A stretch of 64,000 bases of DNA from Boudabousia marimammalium (GTDB lineage Bacteria > Actinomycetota > Actinomycetes > Actinomycetales > Actinomycetaceae), in assembly GCF_001936115.1 (NCBI RefSeq), contig NZ_MPDM01000002.1, positions 186,001-250,000 of the forward strand, read 5' to 3'. The notes beneath the pieces are model-generated. The model was not told the DNA's origin and searched no databases. It saw nothing but the letters and a program-made list of their open reading frames with translations. The position numbers were made by a program, and so were the translations under genes. This document shows positions 38,089 through 46,827 of this stretch, in pieces. Numbering within the stretch: position 1 is the stretch's first letter; the number at the start of each line of letters is the position of its first letter.

Positions 38089-38757
38089 TCAAAGGTTGCC
38101 GGCAGATGAGGTACCAACAATCTGCCCATCGGCCATAGTGAAAATCTGATCCCCCACCGCTTCCGCGAAGGGTTTATCGTGAGTGATGACCAGAATCGTC
38201 ATGCCTTTCGCAGCTAGGTCGCGAATCACTGAGACAACCCGATCTGTGGAAGCATCGTCGAGGGCGGAGGTCGGCTCATCGAAACACAGCACCGCAGGGT
38301 CTAGCGCGCAAGAGCGCGCAATCGCCACGCGCTGGCATTGGCCACCAGATAGCTCCCCCGGGTAGGCGTCCGCTTTCTCAGCCATACCGACTGATTCCAG
38401 CAGTTCCCTCCCCCGGGCTTGCGCGACCTGCGGGTCTTCACCGTACACGTAGATGGGGGCCTCAGTCACGTTCTGCAAAGCAGTGCGGTGCGGGAAGAGA
38501 TTGAAATCTTGGAAAACCATGCCAATTTTACGGTGCCATTCACGTGGGGAAACCCCCTCGTTCTGAGTTACCCCCGCAACGGTAATCTGCCCACCGTCCG
38601 CGGTTTCTAGCAGGTTGATGCAACGCATGAGGGTGGTTTTACCCACCCCTGAGGGGCCGAGGATGACGCCCACTTGGCCGGCGGGAACAGTCAGGTTAAC
38701 TCCTTTGAGGACCTGATTATTTCCGTAGCTTTTGGTGAGTCCGGTGATGGAGAGCAT
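38089..38757 (-). CDS. Polar amino-acid ABC transporter ATP-binding protein
   Basis: ATPase subunit of a HisP/GlnQ-type importer. It has Walker A GPSGVGKTT (about 34-42), Q-loop VFQDFNLFPH (about 82-91), signature LSGGQCQRVAIA (about 135-146), Walker B AVLCFDEPTSALDD (about 155-168) and H-loop VITHD. It lies 31 bases downstream of the permease gene and is the last gene of a three-gene importer operon (binding protein, permease, ATPase). Confidence 0.95.
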   Translation of the reverse strand: MLSITGLTKSYGNNQVLKGVNLTVPAGQVGVILGPSGVGKTTLMRCINLLETADGGQITVAGVTQNEGVSPREWHRKIGMVFQDFNLFPHRTALQNVTEAPIYVYGEDPQVAQARGRELLESVGMAEKADAYPGELSGGQCQRVAIARSCALDPAVLCFDEPTSALDDASTDRVVSVIRDLAAKGMTILVITHDKPFAEAVGDQIFTMADGQIVGTSSAGNL

Positions 38758-38788
38758 GGCTTTTCTTTCTGGTTTAACAGTTTGCGGG

Positions 38789-39418
38789 TTACTTGTAGTA
38801 GGCGAGCCGCTTTTCCAGCCGCTGCAACAGGTAGGTCAACCCGATGACGATGATTAGGTAGGCGGCGGCTGAATACAGCAACGGGGTGAGGCTGGCGGTG
38901 CGGTTCATTTCAATCTGGGAGACTCGCAGCATGTCCACCACACCAATCGCGTAGACCAAAGCGGTGTCCTTCACCAGTGTGATTACCTCATTGGAGATGG
39001 GCGGCAGGATTCGTTTAACCACTTGCGGCAAGATGACCCGTTTATAGGTGGTGCGGGTATCGAAGCCGAGGGTGCGGGCAGCTTCGAATTGTCCTTTCGG
39101 AATGGACTCTAGTCCGCCTCGATAAATCTCTACAAAGTAGGCGGCATAGTTCAGGATGAAAGCAATCAGCGCGGAGGGTAAACGGTCCAACACGATCCCA
39201 ATATTGGGCAGCCCATAGTAGATGAAGATTAGCTGTAGTAGCAGCGGGGTGCCGCGCATGACGGTGACATAGATTTGTGTCATCAGGCGCAGGGGCGCGA
39301 ATCTTGACATTCTAGCCAGCGCTAGAATTAGGCCCAGTGGCAGGGAGATTGCCAGTGTGCCCACGAAGACATAGAAGACAACCAGGAGTCCGGAATAGAA
39401 CATCGGGTTGGTCAGCAT
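38789..39418 (-). CDS. Polar amino-acid ABC transporter permease
   Basis: A HisM/GlnP-type inner membrane permease of 209 residues with about five helices. The family signatures MRGTPLLLQLIFIYYGLP (about 54-71) and the EAA loop (about 115-140, FEAARTLGFDTRTTYKRVILPQ) contact the ATPase. The ATG at 39418 follows AAGGA. A single permease suggests a homodimer. Confidence 0.94.
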   Translation of the reverse strand: MLTNPMFYSGLLVVFYVFVGTLAISLPLGLILALARMSRFAPLRLMTQIYVTVMRGTPLLLQLIFIYYGLPNIGIVLDRLPSALIAFILNYAAYFVEIYRGGLESIPKGQFEAARTLGFDTRTTYKRVILPQVVKRILPPISNEVITLVKDTALVYAIGVVDMLRVSQIEMNRTASLTPLLYSAAAYLIIVIGLTYLLQRLEKRLAYYK

Positions 39419-39450
39419 GGTGTTGATTCCTTAACTGTTTTCCCCAGCTT

Positions 39451-40302
39451 CTATTTGAACCAGGTATTGGTGGCTTTCTCAATGGTTCCGTCGCTCTTAG
39501 CCCCTTGGAGGAACTCATTGAGTGCGTCCTTGAACTTGGTGTCATTGCTCCGAACTGCGACGACGAAACTTTCCTCACCGAAGTTTTCATCTAGGGTGGT
39601 GAACTTATCAAGACCTTTTTGTTTGGCGTAGTAGTTGAGGAGGACGGAGTCGCCCACTACCGCGTCTGCGCGTCCCACCTCAAGGTCGCGCAAGGCCTTG
39701 TCGAAGGTGTCGTAGGCGGCTGGTTGCCCGCCGGCTAGTGAGGCTTGAAAGTCGGCGTCTTTAGTGACGGCATCAGCGCCGGTGGAGCCTGCCTGAACGG
39801 CAACGGTCTTACCGGCCAGGTCGGCTTTGCTTTTTACCGGTGAGTCGGCCAGCACCATGATGATCTGCTGGTTAGTCATGTAGGGGTCGGTCATGGCTAC
39901 CTTCTTGGCCCGCTCATCAGAGTAGGAGTAGCCATTCCAGATGGCGTCAATCTTGCCGGAGTTGAGTTCGGTTTCTTTGAGGTTCCAGTCAATATTTTGG
40001 AATACGAACTTCTTGCCCAACTTTTCTGCCGCGGCGGTCGCTAGGTCCACATCGAAGCCTTTGGTGACGCCGCCTTCGTCGAAGCCCATGGGGACGAAGG
40101 TGTTATCGAAGCCAATGATGATTTCATCTTTGTCCATGGCGGAGGTGACAGCGGGTTCCATGGTGGCTGGGCTGGTGCCGTTTTCGCTGGGACTGCAGGC
40201 GCTGAAGCCGAGGGCGAGGGCGGCGGTAGCGAAGACCGCTAGTGCTTTGTGTCCGCGGCCAGCGAGATTGCGGTTACTGGCGGTGCGAGCTAGGGGTGAC
40301 AT
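39451..40302 (-). CDS. Polar amino-acid ABC transporter substrate-binding lipoprotein
   Basis: An SBP_bac_3 periplasmic-type binding protein anchored as a lipoprotein. The signal peptide ends in the lipobox LGFSAC (cysteine about residue 36). The mature part has IIIGFDNTFVPMGFDEGG, GFDVDLATAAAEKLG and the IDAIWNGYS/DERAKKVAMTDPYM blocks typical of this family. I take the ATG at 40302 because AAGGAG precedes it; an ATG five codons upstream overlaps that site. A near-palindrome lies 20 bases upstream. With a TrpR-family gene next door, tryptophan or another aromatic amino acid is a possible ligand (inference). Confidence 0.92.
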   Translation of the reverse strand: MSPLARTASNRNLAGRGHKALAVFATAALALGFSACSPSENGTSPATMEPAVTSAMDKDEIIIGFDNTFVPMGFDEGGVTKGFDVDLATAAAEKLGKKFVFQNIDWNLKETELNSGKIDAIWNGYSYSDERAKKVAMTDPYMTNQQIIMVLADSPVKSKADLAGKTVAVQAGSTGADAVTKDADFQASLAGGQPAAYDTFDKALRDLEVGRADAVVGDSVLLNYYAKQKGLDKFTTLDENFGEESFVVAVRSNDTKFKDALNEFLQGAKSDGTIEKATNTWFK

Positions 40303-40321
40303 AACGGTCTCCTTCATGTAG

Positions 40322-40347
40322 TAATGTATTAACGCGTTACTACATTA
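40322..40347. promoter_or_regulatory. 26-bp near-perfect palindrome controlling the amino-acid importer
   Basis: The half-site TAATGTA at 40322-40328 is mirrored by TACATTA at 40341-40347, and the centre is TAACGCGTTA (40330-40339). Only one symmetric pair of bases (40329/40340) breaks the 26-bp dyad. It sits in the promoter region directly before the binding-protein gene. The adjacent TrpR-family protein is the obvious candidate binder, but this is inferred from position. Confidence 0.75.
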
Positions 40348-40406
40348 ACACAGTGACTGGTGCTTGCCAAGCCCGAAACCAAAATAGGACGGCTTTCACA
40401 AAAACT

Positions 40407-40434
40407 AGTGGGGAGCGCTATTGCGCTCCCCACT
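40407..40434 (-). terminator. Intrinsic terminator of the TrpR-family gene
   Basis: A perfect 12-bp stem AGTGGGGAGCGC with its inverse around a 4-base loop, followed on the minus strand by AGTTTTTGTG. It begins just after the TrpR-family stop codon, so the importer operon downstream needs its own promoter. Confidence 0.92.
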
Positions 40435-40439
40435 TATGG

Positions 40440-40748
40440 TCAGTTTTCTGTTTGCCTGTCTGACAAAAGCTCCAAGGCACGCTCATAGCCGCCAGCACCC
40501 GAAGCGTAATATCGGGCGACTCTGCCAATAGTCGTTACTGAAACACCGGTTAGTTCATGGACTTTCCGATATGAAGCCCCAGCTGCCAGCAGCGGCACCA
40601 CGCTCCACCTATCAGCCATAGCTTCAAGCTCTGAGGGCGTGCAAAGGTCGTGAAGGAAATCGGCAACTTCTCCCGGATCATTTAACTGAGCCAAGATAGT
40701 GGCTAAATCTTCGACCGGCTGAGAGACCGCTTCGCCTCGACGTTTCAA
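40440..40748 (-). CDS. TrpR-family (YerC/YecD-like) DNA-binding protein
   Basis: A 102-residue all-helical protein. LCTPSELEAMADRWSVVPLL (about 35-54) and YRKVHELTGVSVTTIGRVAR (about 60-79, the helix-turn-helix) match the TrpR/YerC superfamily. True TrpR binds tryptophan and then DNA; YerC/YecD members are less understood. The start is a TTG at 40748 with AAAGGA 8 bases upstream. It sits directly upstream of the amino-acid importer operon and near trpCF, which suggests an amino-acid responsive repressor. Confidence 0.88.
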   Translation of the reverse strand: MKRRGEAVSQPVEDLATILAQLNDPGEVADFLHDLCTPSELEAMADRWSVVPLLAAGASYRKVHELTGVSVTTIGRVARYYASGAGGYERALELLSDRQTEN

Positions 40749-40804
40749 ACGACTATTCCTTTCAATGATGGTTTACCGCAGATGCACCGGGTAGTGCAGA
40801 AAAA

Positions 40805-42058
40805 CTATTTCAGCCGCTGCGCGGGGGCTGCGGGGACCGCACGCAAAAACTCCGGCGAGTTAAAATCAGCCTGAGCGTATGCCTCCACAATCTTAGCGGC
40901 CACTTGATCGGCGGTTCCCGCATCGATTAAAGCGATCGCTGAGCCACCGAAACCACCGCCGGTCATGCGGGCGCCGTGCGCTCCAGCGGCACGGGCCCCC
41001 TCCACCGCAGTGTCTAACTCCGGACAAGTCACTTCGTAGTCGTAGCGTAAGGAATCATGGGAAGCGTTAAACAACTCTCCCACCCGCGCTAGGGTTTCCC
41101 CTTCCAAAGGGTGTTCCAGAAGGACATCACAAGCTTCCCGGGTTCGCTCAATCTCAGTGACGACGTGACGGACCCGCATCACCTCAACCGGATCATCTAA
41201 CTGGGCCAAGGTTTCATCTAGCTTCGCTGGATCAATTTCCACCAGTTGTCCTACCCCCAATTTACGGGCAGCCGATTCACAGGCATCGCGTCGTGCCTTA
41301 TATTGTCCGTCATTCAAGGAGTGCGGCGCTTTAGTGTCAATCACCAAGAGCTCAAGTCCCTGCGCGGCCAAGTCGAACGGGATCTGCTTCACCGAGTTAT
41401 CGCGCGAATCCAGCTCCAGGGCATGATCCGCCTGGCAACGCAAAGAAGCCGACTGGTCGAGGCCGCCGGTGGGTGCGCCAGCCACCTCGTTTTCGGCGCG
41501 CCGGCAGGCGTTCACCAAGTATCCGCGGCCCTCATCAGTGGCAGCGAAACCCAGTCCCGCCAGGTCATCGATAGCTACCGCCATGGCGCACTCAAGTGCC
41601 GCCGAGGACGAGAGGCCGCCACCACGCGGAACACAAGAAGCCAAAGCGACATCGAAACCAGGCAAAGGCTCAGCCAGGGCGTCCGTTTCATCAGCAGGAT
41701 GCTCCAGCGACCAGGCAACCCCCGCCAGATAGGCGGTCCAGTTGCCAAGCTCCCCGTCGGAACCAACCGGACCAATGCGGTCCAAATCGACCTCCTCCCA
41801 GCCGGAAGGAAGGTAACGGTCGGTCAGCCGCATGAGGCGGTCATCACGTTTAGCGACCGCCACGAAAGCCCGATGCGGGAGCGCGATAGGGAGAGAGAGA
41901 CCACCGTTGTAGTCGGTGTGTTCACCAATCAGGTTGACGCGGCCCGGCGCGGCCCACACCCCGGTCGGCTCATAACCGTAACGCTCCTGAAAGAGCGTCA
42001 CGCAACGGGCGATGCCTTCCTCTTCAGAGAATGGTTCCAGCCAAGTAATTTCAGTCAT
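40805..42058 (-). CDS. galK: Galactokinase
   Basis: A GHMP kinase phosphorylating galactose at C1 (Leloir pathway). The galactokinase signature APGRVNLIGEHTDYNGG (about 36-52), the GHMP ATP motif PRGGGLSSSAALECAMA (about 141-157) and the C-terminal GARMTGGGFGGSAIAL (about 364-379) are intact. The ATG at 42058 is chosen because GAAGGAG precedes it; the open frame runs 30 codons further into galT. It is 55 bases downstream of galT. Confidence 0.96.
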   Translation of the reverse strand: MTEITWLEPFSEEEGIARCVTLFQERYGYEPTGVWAAPGRVNLIGEHTDYNGGLSLPIALPHRAFVAVAKRDDRLMRLTDRYLPSGWEEVDLDRIGPVGSDGELGNWTAYLAGVAWSLEHPADETDALAEPLPGFDVALASCVPRGGGLSSSAALECAMAVAIDDLAGLGFAATDEGRGYLVNACRRAENEVAGAPTGGLDQSASLRCQADHALELDSRDNSVKQIPFDLAAQGLELLVIDTKAPHSLNDGQYKARRDACESAARKLGVGQLVEIDPAKLDETLAQLDDPVEVMRVRHVVTEIERTREACDVLLEHPLEGETLARVGELFNASHDSLRYDYEVTCPELDTAVEGARAAGAHGARMTGGGFGGSAIALIDAGTADQVAAKIVEAYAQADFNSPEFLRAVPAAPAQRLK

Positions 42059-42113
42059 GGTTGACTCCTTCGTCAAGTTTGGTGTCTCTACCCTACCATT
42101 GAGCGCTTTCGCG

Positions 42114-43298
42114 TCAGCCTTCCCAGACTTCCCGCAGGCGGGCGGCAATCTTCTCTGGCGTGGTGTCAGAAATCCAAGCGAACATGCCAGATTCGGAGCC
42201 GGCCAGGTACTTGAGTTTGTCGGGGCTGCGCTGAATTGAAATCAACTGCAGGTGCAGGCGCAGATCATCCTCGGCGCCCTTCGGGGCCTGATGCCAGCCG
42301 GAAACATAAGGCAGATCCACGTACGAGCCATCCGGGTTCTGGTGGAAACGGTTGCCGGCCTGCAGCATCTTCAAGTAGATGCCGGCCAGATCCTCACGCT
42401 CCGCATCGGTGAGCTCCGGGATACGAGCAACCTGGCGGCGCGGCGCCAAATGCATTTCGACGGGCCAGCGGGCAGCTGCCGGCACATACAGGACCCAGTG
42501 CTCGGTCTGGGCGACAATCCGGTCCCCCAGCTTCAGTTCGGTTTCCAGCACGTCAGCTAACAGGTTACGGCCGGTCTTTTCCCGGTGAGCGCGGGCCTGA
42601 CGGAGCATCTTCTCCGTGTAAGGCGTAACGAAGGGGTAGGCGTAAATCTGGCCGTGCGGATGGTGCAGGGAAACACCAATGGCAACGCCGTGGTTTTCAA
42701 AGCAGTAAACCTGTTCAATTCCGTCCATCGCCATGAGTTCTTCCGTCCGGTCAACCCAGGCTTCAATCACGGTCCGCATCCGCTTTTCACCCATAGAAAT
42801 CAGGTTCTCTTCCAGTTTCGGGCCGAAGCAGATAACTTCGCAACGGCCCGCGGCGGGACGCTCCGCCAGGAGCTCACCTTCGTCCAGATAGCTGACCACA
42901 TCGGGAACCCCAGGAACCCGCATCAGGGAGGCGAAACGGTTCTCAAAAACCACCACGTCATAGTCAGTGTCCGGGATTTCACCGTCCTGATAGGCGGCAC
43001 CGGGACGGGCCGGAGCGAAAGGATTCGCGTCGGCGGGCGGCAAGAAGGTGCGGTTCATGCGGTGCGCAGCCATCGGAATCCAGTCGCCGGTAAGCACGTC
43101 GTAACGCATGATAGGTCCGGTGAAAGCGGTCTCGTTACCGTCCTCATCTACGTGCGGGGCAAACCTGTCGCCGAGGGGGCGAGGGTCATCTAGACGGCGG
43201 GTCTTCTCCCCAGAGACATACTCTGGTGAATCATCAAAATAAAAGAAATCGCGACCGTCAGCTAACTTTGTTGCGGTTTTGCGCACCTTTGCTGCCAT
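42114..43298 (-). CDS. galT: Galactose-1-phosphate uridylyltransferase
   Basis: Exchanges galactose-1-P with UDP-glucose. The active-site SLHHPHGQIYAYPFV (about 230-244) contains the nucleophilic HPH motif, and CFENHGVAIG precedes it. The C-terminal part carries HLAPRRQVARIPEL and GWHQAP zinc and substrate motifs. The ATG at 43298 follows GAGGAGAG. The longer open frame to 43367 lacks a good site. It forms a galTK operon; no epimerase gene is in the window. Confidence 0.95.
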   Translation of the reverse strand: MAAKVRKTATKLADGRDFFYFDDSPEYVSGEKTRRLDDPRPLGDRFAPHVDEDGNETAFTGPIMRYDVLTGDWIPMAAHRMNRTFLPPADANPFAPARPGAAYQDGEIPDTDYDVVVFENRFASLMRVPGVPDVVSYLDEGELLAERPAAGRCEVICFGPKLEENLISMGEKRMRTVIEAWVDRTEELMAMDGIEQVYCFENHGVAIGVSLHHPHGQIYAYPFVTPYTEKMLRQARAHREKTGRNLLADVLETELKLGDRIVAQTEHWVLYVPAAARWPVEMHLAPRRQVARIPELTDAEREDLAGIYLKMLQAGNRFHQNPDGSYVDLPYVSGWHQAPKGAEDDLRLHLQLISIQRSPDKLKYLAGSESGMFAWISDTTPEKIAARLREVWEG

Positions 43299-43444
43299 GA
43301 AACTCTCCTCAATCGTTGAACCATAGTTCCAAGCCACTATTTTAGACTGCCGACCGCTTAGAGTCACTCTTTTACCGGGAGCAGAATCTGCAGTTCAGTC
43401 TCGGCCGCGCAAAACAACCAGATCTTCACCGATAGGAACCGGTT

Positions 43445-45028
43445 TTAGAGCTCAAAATTAGCGGATTTAGTCATGCCGGAGGGCTGCTGTACTTCGGTAC
43501 GGGCAAGGGCGGCGAAAGCTGCCCGAATCTTTGCACAGTCTTTCCAGACTCCGTCCCGCTCCGCGCTCTTCGGGTAGTCCAAACGCCAGTTGAAATCTAC
43601 GCCAACAGCGCCGGTCGCCATGGCGGCGCCGCAGTTATCTGCATCAATACCGCCACCTAGTAAAGATTTGTGGACGGATCCGGACGGAATCCGGGACCAG
43701 TCGAAGCTGCTCTCCGCTCCGGTGGTAGAAGAATCCAAAACTAGGCGTTCGACGCGTTGATCGTTAGCAAGGAAGTGAGCGGCATCCCGGTCCGCGTCAA
43801 TCTTCATGTCGAGGGCGCGCCATAGCTGCACTTCAGCGGGGATGGCTGCGCGGAGCTGATCAACGAACTCAGTGCCGGTACGGGCGTTAAAGTTTCCGAA
43901 CTCATCGATTCGGGCATTCACATGCACCTGCACGGCGGCCAGCTGGGGCCGCTGCTCCCCCTCGGCGGGTTCAACCTGCGCGAAAGCCCACATCAGGTCG
44001 CGAGCCAACTGACCCACGCTGGCAGGGTCTTCGCTTTCAATCACGGCCACCCACTGCAGCTGCGGGGCAGCCGCAGCAACCTCGGTGGCCTGCTCAATTG
44101 TCACATAGTGCGGGGAGCCCGGGGTGAAAGCTAAACCACCGTAGGTAGCGCCCGAGGCCTGCGCTACACGGGCGGAGGCGGGGCGGGCCAGACCGCTCAC
44201 GCGAGCTTCCCCGTACAGCAGTTTACGAATCGCCAAATCGACCGTCTTGTCACGGAACAGCTGGCTACCGACCAAGAAGCCGGAAACGACTTGGCTGAGG
44301 TTACGCACGATGGCGTGATCACGAATACCGGCCTCGGAAATGATTACTACGCCCGGAGGTAGGTGAGGTGCGAAACGCGCCGCCAGTGACGTGTCCACCG
44401 CGCCGGTACGCCGGTTACGGTTATTAATGCCGACAATCTTGGCCTGCATGAAAATGGCGCGGTCCAAGTCTTCCTCAGTGGAGATTTCGGTCAGCACATC
44501 CATATCGTAGGAATGGGCTAGGTCAACCAGCCGCTGATACTGCTCATCTTCCAAAACAGACAGCATGAGCACGATGGCGTCAGCGCCAAAGTAGCGGGCA
44601 GCTTTCACCTGCACGGGGTCAATAATGAAATCTTTGCACAGCACCGGCAGGTGGGTGCTGGAGGCGACGAGGGCGAGGTCATCATAGTCGCCACCGTAAA
44701 AATCAGGTTCAGTTAGCACTGAAATAGCGGTCGCGTAGCGAGAGTAAGTTTGGGCGATGGCACTGGGATTGTAGTGTTCGCGAATCATCTCACTGGAGGG
44801 CGATGCCGCCTTGCATTCCATAATAAAATGATGGTCGCCGCGTTTACCTTCCCCCATGGCCCGGTAGAGGCTCCGCGTCGAGGGAGTAATCTCTTCGTCC
44901 TTCACATGGGCGATGCGAGCCGCAATCTCCGGCAGATGTGAGCGCCGTTTCTCCACGATTCTATCGAGCAGGTTTGCTTTCCCGTCGGGGCTGAAAGTGA
45001 AGGATTTAAACTTCGGCGTGGCACTCAT
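43445..45028 (-). CDS. trpCF: Bifunctional indole-3-glycerol phosphate synthase / phosphoribosylanthranilate isomerase-like TrpCF
   Basis: A 527-residue fusion aligned with E. coli-type TrpC(F). The IGPS half (about 15-270) has IMECKAASPS, VLCKDFIIDP, LTEIS and IISEAGI with the catalytic Lys and Glu residues. The PRAI half (about 278-515) has YGGLAF-TPGSPHYVT, LVLDSSTTG and LLGGGIDADN. The PRAI motif normally KVCGLT reads RVSGLA, so the catalytic Cys is Ser. Most actinobacteria use PriA for this step and lack fused TrpCF, so acquisition by transfer is plausible. It stands alone, without other trp genes nearby. Confidence 0.93.
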   Translation of the reverse strand: MSATPKFKSFTFSPDGKANLLDRIVEKRRSHLPEIAARIAHVKDEEITPSTRSLYRAMGEGKRGDHHFIMECKAASPSSEMIREHYNPSAIAQTYSRYATAISVLTEPDFYGGDYDDLALVASSTHLPVLCKDFIIDPVQVKAARYFGADAIVLMLSVLEDEQYQRLVDLAHSYDMDVLTEISTEEDLDRAIFMQAKIVGINNRNRRTGAVDTSLAARFAPHLPPGVVIISEAGIRDHAIVRNLSQVVSGFLVGSQLFRDKTVDLAIRKLLYGEARVSGLARPASARVAQASGATYGGLAFTPGSPHYVTIEQATEVAAAAPQLQWVAVIESEDPASVGQLARDLMWAFAQVEPAEGEQRPQLAAVQVHVNARIDEFGNFNARTGTEFVDQLRAAIPAEVQLWRALDMKIDADRDAAHFLANDQRVERLVLDSSTTGAESSFDWSRIPSGSVHKSLLGGGIDADNCGAAMATGAVGVDFNWRLDYPKSAERDGVWKDCAKIRAAFAALARTEVQQPSGMTKSANFEL

Positions 45029-45052
45029 TCAGGTTCTCCTCTCATTGCGGCA

Positions 45053-45072
45053 ACGTCACCCTACCGTGACGT
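45053..45072. promoter_or_regulatory. Inverted repeat upstream of trpCF
   Basis: ACGTCAC (45053-45059) and GTGACGT (45066-45072) form a perfect 7-bp dyad with a 6-base spacer, about 25 bases upstream of the trpCF start codon. It is not the same sequence as the importer palindrome. An operator is the likely reading, though no regulator can be assigned. Confidence 0.45.
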
Positions 45073-45164
45073 ATCCGCCTAGCTACCACTATATCGTTTC
45101 GCTCTGCCCTTGGGGTCAGGACTATCAGACTATTCCTACCAAAACTATCGACCCAGACAGCGAT

Positions 45165-45194
45165 GGGGCCCTACTTTGTAAAAAGTAAGGCCCC
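45165..45194. terminator. Hairpin between opp remnants and trpCF promoter
   Basis: GGGGCC-TACTTT pairs with AAAGTA-GGCCCC with one internal mismatch and a 4-base loop. It lies just after the minus-strand oppF remnant. There is no clear T-run, so efficiency is uncertain. Confidence 0.6.
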
Positions 45195-45211
45195 GCCGCA
45201 TTATGGTCTGC

Positions 45212-45850
45212 TTATAGTTCGTACGCTGGCAGGCGGTTGAACTCTTCGCGTCGTTTCGCTTGCTCAATCGGGTCAGGCACTGGCAAAGCGGTCAGTAGCC
45301 GCTTCGTGTAGCCATGCTGTGGGTTTTGCAAGACGTCACGGGCGACACCCTGCTCCACAATCCGGCCCTTGTACAGGACGAAGATGGAGTGTGAGACTTC
45401 ATCCACCACAGCTAGGTCGTGCGAAATGAACAGGCAAGCAAAACCGAACTGGGTTTGCAGCTCTAGGAACAAGTCCAAAACCGTCGCCTGAACTGACACA
45501 TCCAGAGCGGAGGTGGGTTCATCAGCAATCAGGAGTTCCGGGTCTAAAGCTAGGCCACGTGCCAGTGAGGCGCGCTGACGCTGTCCACCGGAAAGCTCAT
45601 GCGGGTAACGGTCAGCGTAGCTGGAAGCTAGCTCTACCGCATCCAAGAGTTCATTAACCCGAGGGCGGGCCCGGTGCGCGTCTTTTGCCATGCCGTGCAC
45701 AATCAGCGGCTCCGCGATGGCTTCACCAATGGTGAGCAACGGGTTGAAGCTGGCGGCGGGATCTTGGAAAACGTAGCCGATTCGTGAACGGATGGGACGG
45801 AAATCGCGTTCCTTCGTGGCGGACCTCCATGTCCCGAGAGCACACCGCAA
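45212..45850 (-). pseudogene. N-terminally deleted oligopeptide ABC ATPase (OppF/DppF-like)
   Basis: The 212-codon open frame starts after the point where Walker A should be. It retains Q-loop IGYVFQDPAASFNP, signature LSGGQRQRASLA, Walker B ELLIADEPTSALD, the H-loop LFISHDL and the C-terminal oligopeptide-transporter extension (GYTKRLLTALPVPDP). Without a P-loop it cannot bind ATP normally. It is the best-preserved piece of a decayed opp/dpp operon and may not be translated. Confidence 0.85.
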
Positions 45851-46130
45851 TGGGTCGTCCTTTGAAACGCGGCTCCTTTGTGTCGCCCGGCTCAGCTTCC
45901 ATCAGGCCGTGCTCCGCATCGGTGCTTCGATTCACTGTGAAGGAAGCGGCGACAGCGCTCAAAGATTCTGAGACTTCACCGGTTTCACGGTCAGCCCAGT
46001 CAGCTACCACACTCATATTGTGGGTAATCAGCATCACGGAAGCGCCGAACTCGTTACAGCACTCATGCAGCAGCTGTAAGACTTCGACCTGCACTGTCGG
46101 GATGATTACCATCAGGACAGTATGTGTACC
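45850..46130 (-). pseudogene. Fragment of second oligopeptide ABC ATPase (OppD/DppD-like)
   Basis: Minus-strand codons from about 46100 to 45990 encode VQVEVLQLLHECCNEFGAS followed by VMLITHNMSVVADWADR, the D-loop to H-loop segment of OppD/DppD. Walker A, the signature and Walker B are absent. The remaining sequence to 45850 is not assignable. The fragment is joined directly to the permease remnant upstream, indicating a deletion. Confidence 0.75.
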
Positions 46131-46443
46131 CTAAATGACGCGAAAGAGGACATCAAAACCAGAGACGATTGCGCCTAAGCAGTTGCGGGCACTGGGGCCT
46201 ACTGGGTTCCAAACGACCCCATTGCATCGGAGGTCTGCGCGTAACCGTCGGGGCGATGAGCGAGCCAATCAGTCCAGTTAGGACGAAGAGAACAACAATA
46301 GTTAAACCAATCATCATCATGATTCGCTGCTAACTGCGGGCTTGATGTACTAGGCTCAAGAAGCGAAAATGTTTCTCAGATTTCGGTATTTATGCTACCT
46401 TTTCTACCGTCTCAGTTTTAGTTACTTGATCGATATTACTCAT
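46130..46443 (-). pseudogene. Remnant of oligopeptide ABC permease (OppC/DppC-like)
   Basis: An ATG at 46443 opens MSNIDQVTKTETVEKVA, then stops at 46390-46392. Further along, other frames encode IGLTIVVLFVLTGLIGSLIAP (first helix), SDAMGSFGTQ and NCLGAIVSGFDVLFRVI, the start of a DppC-type permease. At least one frameshift and several stops separate these pieces, and the membrane core is missing. Confidence 0.75.
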
Positions 46444-46827
46444 TAGTATCTCACCCTCGGGTCAATCAGGGCGGCAATAATGCCAATCAAGAAGTTGGTG
46501 AGTGCTACGGTCACGGCCAGCATGAAGCCTAGACTCTCCGCTCGAAAGTGGTTTCGGTAAGTACCGCGTCAGCTAGCATCAGCGTAATCTGCATACCCAT
46601 CACCGTGATGGTAGGAATCAGAGCGGGGACGGAAAGCGTGACGGTTAATCAAACGACGCTCCCCTACGCCTCTGGAGCGAGCCGCATTAACTTGGTCCCC
46701 AGAGAAAACACCAATCGTATTGGACAGACCAAGCTAAGGAATGCGGCGCCGGTCAACAGGCCAAACGCCAATGAAGCTGATGCTACTATGCAATCAAGTC
46801 CTAGTGGTTTACTAGGAAGTTGTCCTT
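46443..46827 (-). pseudogene. Remnant of oligopeptide ABC permease (OppB/DppB-like)
   Basis: The minus-strand frames encode FSGDQVNAARSRGVGERRL, then ALIPTITVMGMQITLMLADA and VLTETTFE, and finally NFLIGIIAALIDPRVRY before the stop, all from the C-terminal half of a DppB-type permease. The pieces lie in different frames, and the N-terminal half is gone. The stop overlaps the oppC remnant start (TAATG), the original operon junction. Confidence 0.75.

Noticed and set aside
41246-42064. A 272-codon plus-strand frame inside galK
   Set aside because: It is antisense to galK with Arg/Gln/His-rich shadow composition and no plausible function.
42585-43193. A 202-codon plus-strand frame inside galT
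   Set aside because: It is antisense to galT, whose catalytic motifs are intact, and has no ribosome binding site or recognisable domain.
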